A DNA stretch of 64,000 nt, from positions 44,347,885-44,411,884 of the forward strand of contig CAIIXF020000001.1 of the NCBI GenBank assembly GCA_903813345.2. The letters are read 5' to 3'. Below the pieces are notes generated by a model. That model did not search any database and was not told the DNA's origin. It saw nothing but the letters and a program-made list of their open reading frames with translations. A program made the translations under genes and the position numbers. Each line of letters starts with the position of its first letter. Positions within the stretch are counted from its first letter, which is position 1. This document shows positions 39,001 through 44,700 of the stretch, piece after piece. This DNA is from Owenia fusiformis. Taxonomy: Eukaryota; Annelida; Polychaeta; Sabellida; Oweniidae.

Positions 39001-40331
39001 ACATAAAATGTTTTATTGAAACACTTCATGTCGTTATCATAAAGTTATGGACCTATCACATCTAGATGGTCTTTAGTAAAACAAATTTCAAAGAACCATC
39101 GCTTGGGATCCATCCTGTGGAACTGGCGGATCCATGGGGGGGGGAATGGGGCTCACCCCCGCCCCATTGGATGGGCCCTTAATTAGAGTCCATTTCACTG
39201 CTTCAGTTCGTCAGTAGAACGGCAAAAATAAGAAATTGGGAGACCATTGTGCAATAATATATGGAAAAGTATATTCATAATGTACATGAATGACATTTGT
39301 ATATCTTGGATTGCTTCTAGTTTGGCTTATAAAGTGTGTGGCCTCTTATATTTGGATGTTTCTCTGCCATGTTATTTCCAATAAGATTAACATGGCTGAA
39401 ATTCTTCAAATTACAAGACGGCACAGGCTTATTGCACAAAAAACTAAAAAATCTGAAATATACAAATGTCATTCATGTACATTATGAATATACTTTTCCA
39501 TATATTATTGCACAATAGTCTCCCAATTTCTTATTTTTGCCGTTCTACTGACGAACTGAAGCAGTGAAATGGACTTTAGTAGCCTTTTTGGGCATTACTT
39601 GGACTTTTTGGCCAAATTATCAAAAAATGGGCCTAAATTTTCAAAATTTGGGCCCAATTTTGGGGCCTAAAATTTTTTATTTTACCACACAGATTTTAAA
39701 TTTGCCCCCCCCCCCACCTTGTTAGCTTCTGAATCTGCCAGTGCGTGGGTTCCCACAAAATTCACCCCCTCAAAAAACACCATACCAAAGTGCCAGATAA
39801 CCAACTACAATGAGTCTTTACAATGACTTTTACTACAACAACAAATTGCAACTAAACAGAACAGTGAAATCTAATTAAACAGAAAAGTATAGAAACTTAT
39901 AGAAAAGCATAGAAAAGTTTAGCAAATGATCGGTCCCTCACCTGTCCAAGATCAATTGTAAAATTGACCTCGTTGAAAGTAATGCTTCTGGACAAAGGGG
40001 GGGATTGCCACCAGTTTTCGCTACCGTCCACTGCATTAGAGGCTGGATGAGCATTCTCTCCCGATGGTTCACAATATTCACATAGTTGTCCTTGGATCAG
40101 ATTTTGTTCTTCGCCTCTTCCCACAACGCCGGGATTCGCGCCGGTTAGTCGACAGTAAAGTTCAGGTTCGTTTACTCCTATTCCGCATGTCGCACTCGCG
40201 TTCACATCCTTCCCTTCGGCAAGATTGAAGTATGGCGGTGTTAATGCTTGACTTTTTACTTCAGAGATGTGTAAAATACATGATAAAATCACTAATAAAG
40301 TTGCGGGAATAAAATTCCCTCCGACCGCCAT
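1..40331 (-). CDS. LAMA5: Laminin subunit alpha, alpha-3/5 type (whole gene, 3' end outside window)
   Basis: Secreted basement-membrane chain that joins a beta and a gamma chain through a coiled coil, polymerises through its N-terminal LN domain and binds cell receptors through C-terminal LG domains. Translating the minus strand gives 41 constitutive exons plus two slots of alternative exons and a partial last exon. All are bounded by AG/GT and are phase-consistent from ATG 40331 to position 1 (about 3,270 codons; human alpha-5 is about 3,700). The LF domain between two sets of LE modules and the single L4 domain mark the alpha-3/5 class, since alpha-1/2 chains carry two L4 domains. Residue-level similarity to human alpha-5 is obvious, for example [18 protein letters not shown] and YFNLAEG in the LN domain. 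I call it an alpha-3/5 orthologue; whether 'LAMA5' or the older 'LanA' name fits better depends on the organism. Sub-blocks are given separately below. Confidence 0.96.
1776..1903 (-). CDS. LAMA5: Laminin alpha LG3-end/linker alternative exon E
   Basis: A 128-bp exon with acceptor acatcttacag, donor GTAAAA, entry phase 2 and exit phase 1. It encodes [20 protein letters not shown] then [20 protein letters not shown] and DI. It aligns with exon D over the LxF....xNVxLAxC core and then diverges: the linker is acidic here and Pro/Thr-rich in D. The match in phases, length class and the terminal LG3 cysteine supports a duplicated, mutually exclusive exon. The open frame continues past the donor to about 1480, but nothing there looks like laminin, so I end the exon at 1776. 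Confidence 0.82.
2243..2367 (-). CDS. LAMA5: Laminin alpha LG3-end/linker alternative exon D
   Basis: A 125-bp exon with acceptor catgtttcag, donor GTAAGG, entry phase 2 and exit phase 1. It encodes [18 protein letters not shown] (the last LG3 strand and cysteine), then [17 protein letters not shown] and TKLPSGG, a Pro/Thr-rich linker like the one between LG3 and LG4 of other alpha chains. It is homologous to exon E, 339 bp downstream, which has the same phases. Joining D to E would shift the frame (125+128 bp from phase 2), so one or the other should be used. Confidence 0.88.
2878..4733 (-). CDS. LAMA5: Laminin alpha exons 40-42: LG3 domain
   Basis: Exons 4587-4733, 4038-4186 and 2878-3066. 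LG3 begins [18 protein letters not shown] and continues with [55 protein letters not shown], a [10 protein letters not shown] loop and the cysteine strand [15 protein letters not shown]. Exon 42 leaves in phase 2. The final strand and second cysteine of LG3 come from the next slot, which again has two alternative exons. Exon 41 uses donor GTGAGT after a split Thr codon (AC|T). Intron 41 (3067-4037) contains a truncated copy of the AGGTCATTGAAGGTCAAA repeat. Confidence 0.92.
3285..3770. repeat. Truncated copy of the AGGTCATTGAAGGTCAAA satellite, laminin intron 41
   Basis: Two to three copies of the same roughly 128-bp unit as in intron 30, followed by the same tail (taagttattggaagttgtaa, then GACGCCAACCGC near 3750). 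The TGTCACCACC termini are not visible, so this is a partial copy. Confidence 0.75.
5013..8514 (-). CDS. LAMA5: Laminin alpha exons 36-39: LG2 domain with an alternative-exon slot
   Basis: Constitutive exons 8319-8514, 8039-8174 and 5013-5127 frame LG2. They encode [53 protein letters not shown] (first join), [20 protein letters not shown] and, after the slot, [20 protein letters not shown] with the final cysteine in VSPGCSD. Exon 37 ends in phase 1 and exon 39 begins in phase 2, so the missing strand around the F-I-G-G loop must come from an exon of length 1 modulo 3. Three such exons lie in the 2.9-kb gap (94, 97 and 94 bp); each is entered separately. Reading through without any of them would break the frame. 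Confidence 0.93.
5579..5672 (-). CDS. LAMA5: Laminin alpha LG2 alternative exon C (acidic, divergent form)
   Basis: A 94-bp exon with acceptor ccctttgtag, donor GTAAGA, entry phase 1 and exit phase 2. It encodes [16 protein letters not shown] then [16 protein letters not shown]. It shares the YFIGG strand and overall length with exons A and B but little else, and is rich in Asp/Glu. The GEYFIGGLP string matches the usual LG-domain pattern (YLGGVP in human alpha-5) better than A or B do. It may therefore be the ancestral version, with A and B as later duplicates; this is inference. Confidence 0.85.
6179..6275 (-). CDS. LAMA5: Laminin alpha LG2 alternative exon B, carrying RGDSP
   Basis: A 97-bp exon with acceptor ttatttgtag, donor GTAAGC, entry phase 1 and exit phase 2, so it fits the same slot as exon A. 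It encodes [17 protein letters not shown] then [16 protein letters not shown]. It is clearly a duplicate of exon A (shared [18 protein letters not shown]). The variable start turns the exon A sequence SGMSPGD into RGDSPGD, creating an RGDSP motif, the classical fibronectin-type integrin ligand. The motif lies in what should be a loop before the FIGG strand. It is seen directly in the translation; its exposure and use are inference. Confidence 0.9.
6610..6947. repeat. Inverted-repeat element in the intron between alternative exons A and B
   Basis: CATGAGGGCATGTTT at 6610-6624 faces AAACATGCCCTCATG at 6933-6947, an inverted pair closing about 310 bp of AT-rich sequence. It may be a MITE-like insertion. 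It lies between two mutually exclusive exons, so a stem here could also influence splicing, though nothing shows that it does. A second inverted pair (ATTCACAGGGAGAG near 7146 and TTCTCCCTGTGAAT near 7353) lies in the same intron. Confidence 0.55.
7617..7710 (-). CDS. LAMA5: Laminin alpha LG2 alternative exon A (SGMSPGDM form)
   Basis: A 94-bp exon with acceptor ttattgtag, donor GTAAGT, entry phase 1 and exit phase 2. It encodes [16 protein letters not shown] then [16 protein letters not shown], the strand and F-I-G-G loop that all LG domains have near this point. About 20 of 31 residues match exon B. The exon is a perfect frame fit between exon 37 and exon 39 and needs neither B nor C. It contains no RGD. 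It is probably spliced in a mutually exclusive way with B and C (inference from phase and homology). Confidence 0.9.
8615..8765. repeat. Short minisatellite in laminin intron 35
   Basis: About three imperfect copies of a roughly 45-bp unit containing GGTATGATTTTCCAGA, GGGGAGGATGAGAT and a short spacer. The copies lie between exons 35 and 36. No coding potential was seen. Confidence 0.75.
8945..9923 (-). CDS. LAMA5: Laminin alpha exons 34-35: LG1 domain
   Basis: Exon 34 (9304-9923, 620 bp, the largest in the gene) carries the end of the coiled coil and most of LG1. Exon 35 (8945-9066) completes it. LG1 features are [17 protein letters not shown], the beta-strand pair [20 protein letters not shown], the [19 protein letters not shown] strand, [17 protein letters not shown], the [11 protein letters not shown] loop, and the closing cysteines [12 protein letters not shown] and DEGCSPR. 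LG1 to LG3 form the integrin-binding face in laminins. Exon 35 ends in phase 2. Intron 35 (8515-8944) contains a minisatellite. Confidence 0.94.
9304..18003 (-). CDS. LAMA5: Laminin alpha exons 25-34: coiled-coil domain II/I
   Basis: Exons 17852-18003, 16165-16266, 15822-15933, 15438-15608, 15007-15317, 14620-14777, 12662-12884, 10649-10775, 10163-10348 and the first part of 9304-9923. About 510 residues of heptad-rich sequence follow the cysteine pair CDTC in exon 25 that starts domain II in the family. This part forms the triple coiled coil with the beta and gamma chains. Typical stretches are [40 protein letters not shown] and [20 protein letters not shown] just before LG1. The block is less conserved than the globular domains, so the exon assignment rests more on splice signals, phase and open frame than on similarity. 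Introns 25, 30 and 31 contain transposable elements, listed separately. Confidence 0.88.
10831..12434. mobile_element. Non-autonomous DNA element with TTAA target duplication, in laminin intron 31
   Basis: Terminal inverted repeats GGATGCAGTACCGGGTC (from 10831) and GACCTGGTACTGCATCC (to 12434) are flanked by TTAA on both sides (10827-10830 and 12435-12438). TTAA duplication is the signature of the piggyBac and Kolobok groups. The 1.6-kb interior has no transposase frame. It contains a second inverted pair, CGTTTTATTTA near 11202 and TAAATAAAACG near 12334, flanked by related 'gtgggtccaatggacccc' and 'ggggtccatct' stretches, suggesting one element nested in another. Confidence 0.75.
13162..14537. 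mobile_element. Element with TGTCACCACC termini filled by a minisatellite, laminin intron 30
   Basis: ATGTCACCACC at 13162-13172 faces GGTGGTGACAT at 14527-14537. The interior is mostly eight or nine degenerate copies of a roughly 125-145-bp unit with the core AGGTCATTGAAGGTCAAATG, followed by GATTTGAACTTCTGAGAAC, ATGTAGATGATTTTGAA and CAATTTGAAGCAAGTTGAAA. The right end carries a GACGCCGGACGCC-rich stretch. I see no transposase. It looks like a non-autonomous DNA element that has amplified an internal satellite. Confidence 0.7.
16701..16975 (+). pseudogene. Fragment resembling the N-terminus of Crypton-type / KIAA1958-like recombinase proteins, laminin intron 25
   Basis: On the plus strand (antisense to laminin) an ATG opens [20 protein letters not shown] followed by [20 protein letters not shown] and VDFAQESN, then a stop near 16845. 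The same frame continues with [20 protein letters not shown]. The E-x-K-D-S-x-x-T-K-K pattern and the following helix resemble the N-terminal region of domesticated and transposon-borne tyrosine recombinases of the Crypton/KIAA1958/QRICH1 group. No catalytic core is present. I treat it as a decayed fragment of a DNA transposon or of a gene copy. The assignment is from remembered family patterns and is moderate at best. Confidence 0.45.
16972..17103. repeat. Palindromic hairpin element with GACCTCTCCA ends
   Basis: A nearly perfect 132-bp hairpin. The left arm acaattatagacctctcc and GTCAAAATTATATCCC face the right arm GGGATATAATTTTGAC and ggagaggtcaataattgt. A related, more diverged copy lies near 40795-40930 (tcgactgtaaacctt ... 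ctctggagaggt). It is a MITE-like dispersed repeat. Confidence 0.75.
18286..20051 (-). CDS. LAMA5: Laminin alpha exons 21-24: LEc array before the coiled coil
   Basis: Exons 19710-20051 (end), 19401-19519, 18641-19218 and 18286-18423. They encode the last run of LE modules, residues about 1765-2094. Landmarks are CQCNGHSD-like [31 protein letters not shown] across the exon 22/23 junction (a phase-2 join that rebuilds an Asn codon), [32 protein letters not shown] and [13 protein letters not shown]. The order and spacing follow human alpha-5. Exon 24 ends within the transition to the coiled coil. Intron 23 is short (about 0.2 kb) and intron 24 about 0.28 kb. Confidence 0.94.
19710..22341 (-). 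CDS. LAMA5: Laminin alpha exons 17-21: LEb modules and the single L4 domain
   Basis: Exons 22011-22341 (end), 21562-21692, 20743-21286, 20438-20586 and 19710-20051. Four LE modules (residues about 1385-1565) precede the L4 globular domain. L4 begins after [20 protein letters not shown] and contains [18 protein letters not shown] and a closing [17 protein letters not shown], all close to vertebrate alpha-5. There is one L4 domain, consistent with an alpha-3/5 chain. Exon 19 (544 bp) is the longest exon of this block and fuses two LE modules with the start of L4. All joins are in phase (phase 1 into exon 18, 0 into 19, 1 into 20, 0 into 21). Confidence 0.94.
22011..25669 (-). CDS. LAMA5: Laminin alpha exons 10-17: LF globular domain typical of alpha-3/5 chains
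   Basis: Exons 25413-25669, 24963-25232, 24221-24645, 23818-23932, 23483-23686, 23160-23313, 22639-22778 and 22011-22341. From residue about 830 to 1380 they encode the globule that interrupts the EGF array. Matches to human alpha-5 include [47 protein letters not shown] and [13 protein letters not shown]. Exon 13 uses the slightly unusual donor GTCAGT. Exon 15 has two candidate donors. The one at 23159/23158 is chosen because it joins exon 16 in frame and reproduces the family spacing to the CP..GCR motif. The later one at about 23040 would break the frame. The domain is extracellular; its function is not well defined in the family. Confidence 0.92.
25413..28925 (-). CDS. LAMA5: Laminin alpha exons 4-10: LEa (laminin EGF-like) array
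   Basis: Exons 28625-28925, 28177-28402, 27679-27854, 27119-27394, 26506-26778, 25888-26223 and 25413-25669. They encode about eleven laminin-type EGF modules (eight-cysteine LE repeats) forming the rod behind the LN domain, residues about 267-830. The first module follows [20 protein letters not shown], as in alpha-5. Later modules show the usual CxCxxxG...C.C...GxxCDxCxxGYYxxPxC pattern. Exon borders are mostly phase 1, as is common in shuffled EGF-type exons, but two junctions differ (phase 2 after exon 5, phase 0 after exon 10). Exon 10 begins a last half module ([15 protein letters not shown]) and runs into the LF globular domain. Intron 3 upstream is about 4.1 kb. Confidence 0.95.
28926..33072. 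other. Laminin intron 3, no gene seen
   Basis: About 4.1 kb of AT-rich intron between exon 4 and exon 3. Short open frames exist on both strands but none has recognisable domains, and no clear terminal repeats were found. Confidence 0.7.
33073..40331 (-). CDS. LAMA5: Laminin alpha exons 1-3: signal peptide and LN polymerisation domain
   Basis: Exons 39942-40331, 33796-34032 and 33073-33243, all joined in phase 0. The start ATG (40331-40329) has A at -3 and G at +4. The first roughly 27 residues form a signal peptide (hydrophobic [13 protein letters not shown], then VKSQA). Residues about 29-275 form the LN domain, which mediates laminin network assembly outside the cell. Diagnostic strings are [40 protein letters not shown] and [16 protein letters not shown], each nearly identical to vertebrate alpha-5. 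Intron 1 is about 5.9 kb and intron 2 about 0.55 kb. The long first intron is usual for this family and carries most of the transposable-element debris described below. Nothing essential appears to be missing from the domain. Confidence 0.96.
34093..34853. repeat. Hairpin and inverted-repeat cluster in laminin intron 1
   Basis: AATATCACAT (34093) to ATGTGATATT (ending 34232) closes a 140-bp hairpin whose inner arms are GATATCATTTTTATCGCC and GGCGATAAAATGATATC. Immediately after it, TTTATCCCATGATTA (about 34237) faces TAATCGTGGGATAAA (about 34839), enclosing repeated ATATCACACGGAT motifs. The arrangement suggests two related MITE-like insertions or one compound element. Confidence 0.65.
35373..35560. 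repeat. One-ended copy of a G-rich dispersed repeat
   Basis: Begins GGCACTGGCAGATCCAGAAG, followed by a run of about ten G and then AT-rich text with repeated TTGGGCCT. It matches the ends of the element at 39118-39745. The right terminus is missing. Confidence 0.6.
35676..35787. repeat. Hairpin element with GTTATGTCACTATGACGTG arms
   Basis: The left arm GTTATGTCACTATGACGTG with AAATATGCCT faces AGGCATATTT and CACGTCATAGTGACATAAC. A wider inverted pair, GTATTACATGCC (about 35791) and GGTATGTAATAC (about 35976), suggests that a larger element continues to about 35990. The arms contain TGACGT core motifs like those of CRE sites, but inside a repeat this is probably incidental. Confidence 0.65.
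39118..39745. mobile_element. G-rich CACTGGC-ended element in laminin intron 1, interrupted by a foldback element
   Basis: The left end, actggcggatccatgg followed by a poly-G run, faces the right end, a poly-C run followed by cttctgaatctgccagtgc. Relatives occur at 35373 and 40611-40790, recognisable by repeated TTGGGCCTAAATTTTGAAA. A 389-bp foldback element (next entry) is inserted within it. No protein is encoded. Confidence 0.65.
39187..39575. mobile_element. Foldback MITE with ~120-bp inverted arms and TTAG duplication
   Basis: AGTCCATTTCACTGCTTCAG opens the left arm, and its reverse complement closes the right arm at 39575. The arms are about 120 bp and nearly identical; the loop is about 150 bp. 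TTAG flanks the element on both sides (39183-39186 and 39576-39579), which fits a 4-bp target duplication. The arms' high identity suggests a fairly recent insertion. The superfamily is not determined. Confidence 0.8.
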
Positions 40332-41796
40332 GTTTCTTTTTCTCTGAATGAAAGTTGTCTCAAACTTTTCTACGGTGGCCTATGAGGCACCTATCGGCAG
40401 AGCATGCAATTAAAAATTCAGATAATTTTGTGGTTGTGGTGTATGATGAAGACAAGTAAATGTTTATAACAAAAGTTTAGATCAAACTTTTCATTTTCAA
40501 TCTATCAGTAAAATTTTTGTGTATCTGAATCTATATCATAATTCTACATTGCTCAGAATCTGTTGACTGTATCTTAAATGCAGCAGGGACTTGAAAACTA
40601 TAAGACTTATAAGGGGAGGGGGGGGGGGGGGGTGAAAAAGTTTGGCCCTTGAAACCAAAATGGGCCTAAATTTTGAAAATCTATGGCTTATTTTCTTGAC
40701 AATTTAGCCTGTAATTAAAAAAGGGCCATAAAGTTTTGGGCTAATTTTTTTCTGGGCCCATCCTTGTGGGAGGCCAGGGGTCCCTATCCCACACATATAG
40801 TTCGACTGTAAACCTTGAAACTACTGTTGACCTCCACCTTCGGTCTCTGTCAACAATAGTTTCTTGGTTAACAGTCTCTGTATACAATTTTGCCGGTTGA
40901 CCTCTGGAGAGGTAAAAACTAAAAATTGCATACTGTAGAATGTTAAAGGGGCAACAAGGGCTGTAGAGAGAAAATTCAAACAATGTGTGCTTTTTTGTAG
41001 ATAATAAAAATATATGTTAGTCTTGATGAAATATCCAAACTTAAATATATTTTGACACTGGTCGATGATTGTTGAATGGCCCCCCTGCACTAATTGTTGC
41101 ACCTTTAAAATCACAAGTTTCTTATCATTTCTTATATTTGACTGTTGTCCTCTAAGTTACTGTATGGCTTCATAATAACAAATAGTAATTTGACTGTTAA
41201 CATTTTTACTGGAGCATGGATCAATCTTTTATTTAGGATCAGAGAATAAATCACAAAAGACATCAAGTCCCGGGTTACCAATCCCGGGCATCTGGATGCC
41301 CCTCCTACATGTGGTCACTGTGATCTGTGAATCGTGTACTTTTCTGGGGGGGTGGCACTACTCAGCACTGCGCTAATTGCTCCTATGGTGCAGGCTGCAG
41401 ATGTAGTCTTGCTTAGACATTCCCCTTATCTGGGACCATCATAAAACTTCAGGTGTGTTTAGCTGGTGAAGTTGAAGAACACACTCTTGAAGCAAGACTA
41501 CTACTGTGGATCATCCCCCGGGCGGGACAGTCTGAATGTCTTTGTCAATAATCCGCAAAAGGAGCACATATGAAGCAGATATATAATTATTTAACACTTA
41601 GATTAATAGAATTTGAATAGAATATAATTTAAAACCTAGTGTAAAATGATTGTACAAGATTAAGTGTATGGTCCTGTCATCTATAAAAGAATCAATCAAC
41701 TTTATTCATGTATTGAGTAATGTTCTCGTGTGCTGCCATCTAATAATTATTTTTTGGCGACGTTTGTTTACATCACACATTGATGAGGTGTTCATC
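40332..41796. promoter_or_regulatory. Head-to-head intergenic region between laminin alpha and LPCAT3
   Basis: About 1.47 kb separates the two start codons, which point away from each other, so both promoters and 5' untranslated regions must lie here or in unseen upstream exons. I see no clear TATA box or initiator. The region also contains a G-run (about 40613-40632), a G-rich repeat fragment (40611-40790) and a hairpin repeat copy (about 40795-40930). The call as a regulatory region is by position only. Confidence 0.5.
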
Positions 41797-44700
41797 ATGG
41801 AAGCTAACGAAGCAGACGGAATTATTTCTTTTATAGCAAGAAGTATTGGTGCTCAAGAAAATGCAGTACGTCTTTTAACAAGTCTTTTTCTTGGTAAGTT
41901 ACATCATTTACTTATATGCCCAAAACTTGCGTCCAAATCTTGTTATAGGCTAGGTTGAAAGCTTTGGAGAATATTTCAATTTTTCATTCTAGACTAGACT
42001 AGGCCCTAGATCTATTCAATTCACGTTTTCCGCCAATCTTGTATGGAAGATCGGGCAGAGCACTCATGATCATGTGTTCTAAGATTTACTAGAAAGGAGC
42101 TTAGAACACACGAGGGTTCCAATCTTCTGCTAGTGCCAAATTTTACACAGTCAGTATATGCAGTTATGATTTTGGGCAAATAATCTGCTACCTTTTTCTC
42201 TCCCAGTTCAATGACGTGAAGATTTTCCATTTGTAATTTTGTCAATTTTGCCATATCAAGCTGATAATTATGGTCCTTACCTGTTCTAGTATTGTAAAAA
42301 TATATCAGCCCGTGATGACACGGGAACTTGAACAAAAATTGCACCAACATATACTGATAGTAAAATCATCAAAACGATCAAAAACAGACTTGCTGGACAG
42401 TTTTAGAGATTCGCAATTTTGACCAATCAGATTGCAGAATTTTGAACCGCATCCACTTTTTTGCCAGACACTCTAGATTGCGTTATTGAACTTGGAGACA
42501 AGAAAGTATAGATAACTGCATACTGAACGTGAGATTTTCTTATCTTCGTGCTGGTCTCAAGGTGTAGAAAATAGTATCAAAGTATGAGATAAGAAGTCAG
42601 TTTATGAGTAAAAAAGAACATGTTAGTCTACAGTGGCTGACATGGGGAGGGGGCAGGGGGGGGGGCTTAAAAATTGGGGGCCAAAATCTGCTCCTCCATC
42701 TAAACCAGGGTTCGAAATTAGCATTGCTGAAGTAAAGATTAGTTCCTTCATTTTCTAAAATCGTTACCTAGTAACATGCCCAAACAATGAAAATAGATAC
42801 CTGCTTTATGAGAAAATCTCTATGATCGTCAACTCAACTTCTCAAATGAAAAAATGCTGAGAATTTCGAAATGGCTTTCAATAAAACATACCCCCTTCAA
42901 TAGAATTTGCAGTTCCTATTTTATCATTTAGACTTGAAATAAAAAAATTAAATCTTGGAGAGGAACAACAACACAACGGCTATTTCCATATGTTAATTAG
43001 TTTGACTTTACACTTAGGAATGTTTACAGTGGGAAATTTGAATTTGAATGTTTATAACACATGATTGGTCTCTTATAATTTGATCTGATAACATGACTAC
43101 TGTACCAGATGAAAATGGATATTCTCATAACAAAGACAAGTTTTCTCTGAATTGTTTGGCATGAAAACATTCTTCTTAGGTCTTCTAAAGCTAATTCTGT
43201 TTACTTTTGAGTCAGAAAAATACTATTTTTTGAGGCAAATATGAATATGATGACAAATTTTTAGACTCTGCTGATCCAGTGCTATATATACAACCCTAGA
43301 TACTGGTATTTGATGTCCATTTGTTTTTAGCCACTGTACTACATTTACTTCTATTGGCATATTTTTATCCAGTTTCTAAAATTTCCTGTTAATTAAGATC
43401 CCGCATAGACATGATAGATGATAGATACATGTTCTTAGTACTGTCTTTGAAAACAAGACATTACGTTTCGAATGTTGGAATAATAATAATTGATAATATA
43501 CTTGAGATCAACAGATCAATAGACTTGTTTATTTTATAAGGAAAACTGTGTTTCATCAAAAAAACATCTACCTTACTTTTGTATTCAGTTACCTAGAAAA
43601 TATTCATAACCAGGCTAAAAAGTTAAGTTCGAACCCTGAAACTGGGTAATTCAGATATCAAACTGATGTTATAAGCTTTTTTTTTATTTTTGGCCAAAAT
43701 TTCGACCTAAAATTTTTTGTCTGCGTATGCTGTTAACTTTTGGTCTATGCCTCAAAACATGTGAGGTAAAATGAAACTAGATCTACATATTTGATTGTAT
43801 ATTTTTAACAAATCTAGCTAAAACCTAATTTGTCGTGTCTACTAGTGCTCCAAACGGTAGTGAAAACTTGTGCTGGTATTGCCGGGAATCAATACCTTAC
43901 TGTGACCAAATACCATGATTTTTTGGTTCATATTCGTGAATCCACACATTCTGTAGACTTTTGGGGATGAATTTGGTCCCTATTTCATACAAGCATGGTT
44001 TATGGCCATGATTTATCAATGTCATACCAGATTATCAATAATTCCTGCATTGAATTAAGACATCTACAGCCAGATATTTAATGTAATCATTTCTCAAAGG
44101 ACTTGTCTCAGTTTGGAGAACGAAGTTCATCAATCTGCTGCATGTTACGCCTGCTTTGGACAATTTTGATACTTTTACATCTTGTAGATTTATCCCCCAA
44201 TAAAAATAAATAAAAAAAACAGATAAACATGTGCCATGAGTTTTATGCTACTGGGCATGATGAAACGCCAGTGTCATATACATAAAGATTAAAGTCCTTT
44301 TGGGGAAATCTAAGAATAAATGTAAATTAGATAACAGATTTAAATTATGAATTTGTAAGACTTAATTGGCTCTTTATCACAATCATAACATCAGATCTGT
44401 ATATGACTTTTATATGTTGGTTATAACATCCGAGTCTGGTGCCTGGATGTACCAATAGATGGAGGAACTCTGACTGTTGAAATAAGTTAGATAACATGCA
44501 AAAATTGCTACTAAAAATGAAAATTTCCACGTACTGGAATTCCAGAATTTACGGAGTTCCTTTGGTAATGTAACCATACTGATAAACATATTTAATGACC
44601 AATCAGATAACATTGTGAATTTCCACGTTTGTTCAAGATTTAGATAATCAATTTCGACGAAAATAATTCAACCAGTCAGCACAATCTTGCAATTAGCACA

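Noticed and set aside
42021-42350. Antisense frame of 109 codons in LPCAT3 intron 1, containing GLIYFYNTRTGKDHN, which recalls the middle of a WW domain and is followed by a possible donor (ACAG|GTAAGG).
   Set aside because: Only a few residues match, the WW tryptophans are missing, and no neighbouring exon continues it. It could be a stray exon, but the evidence is too thin to annotate.
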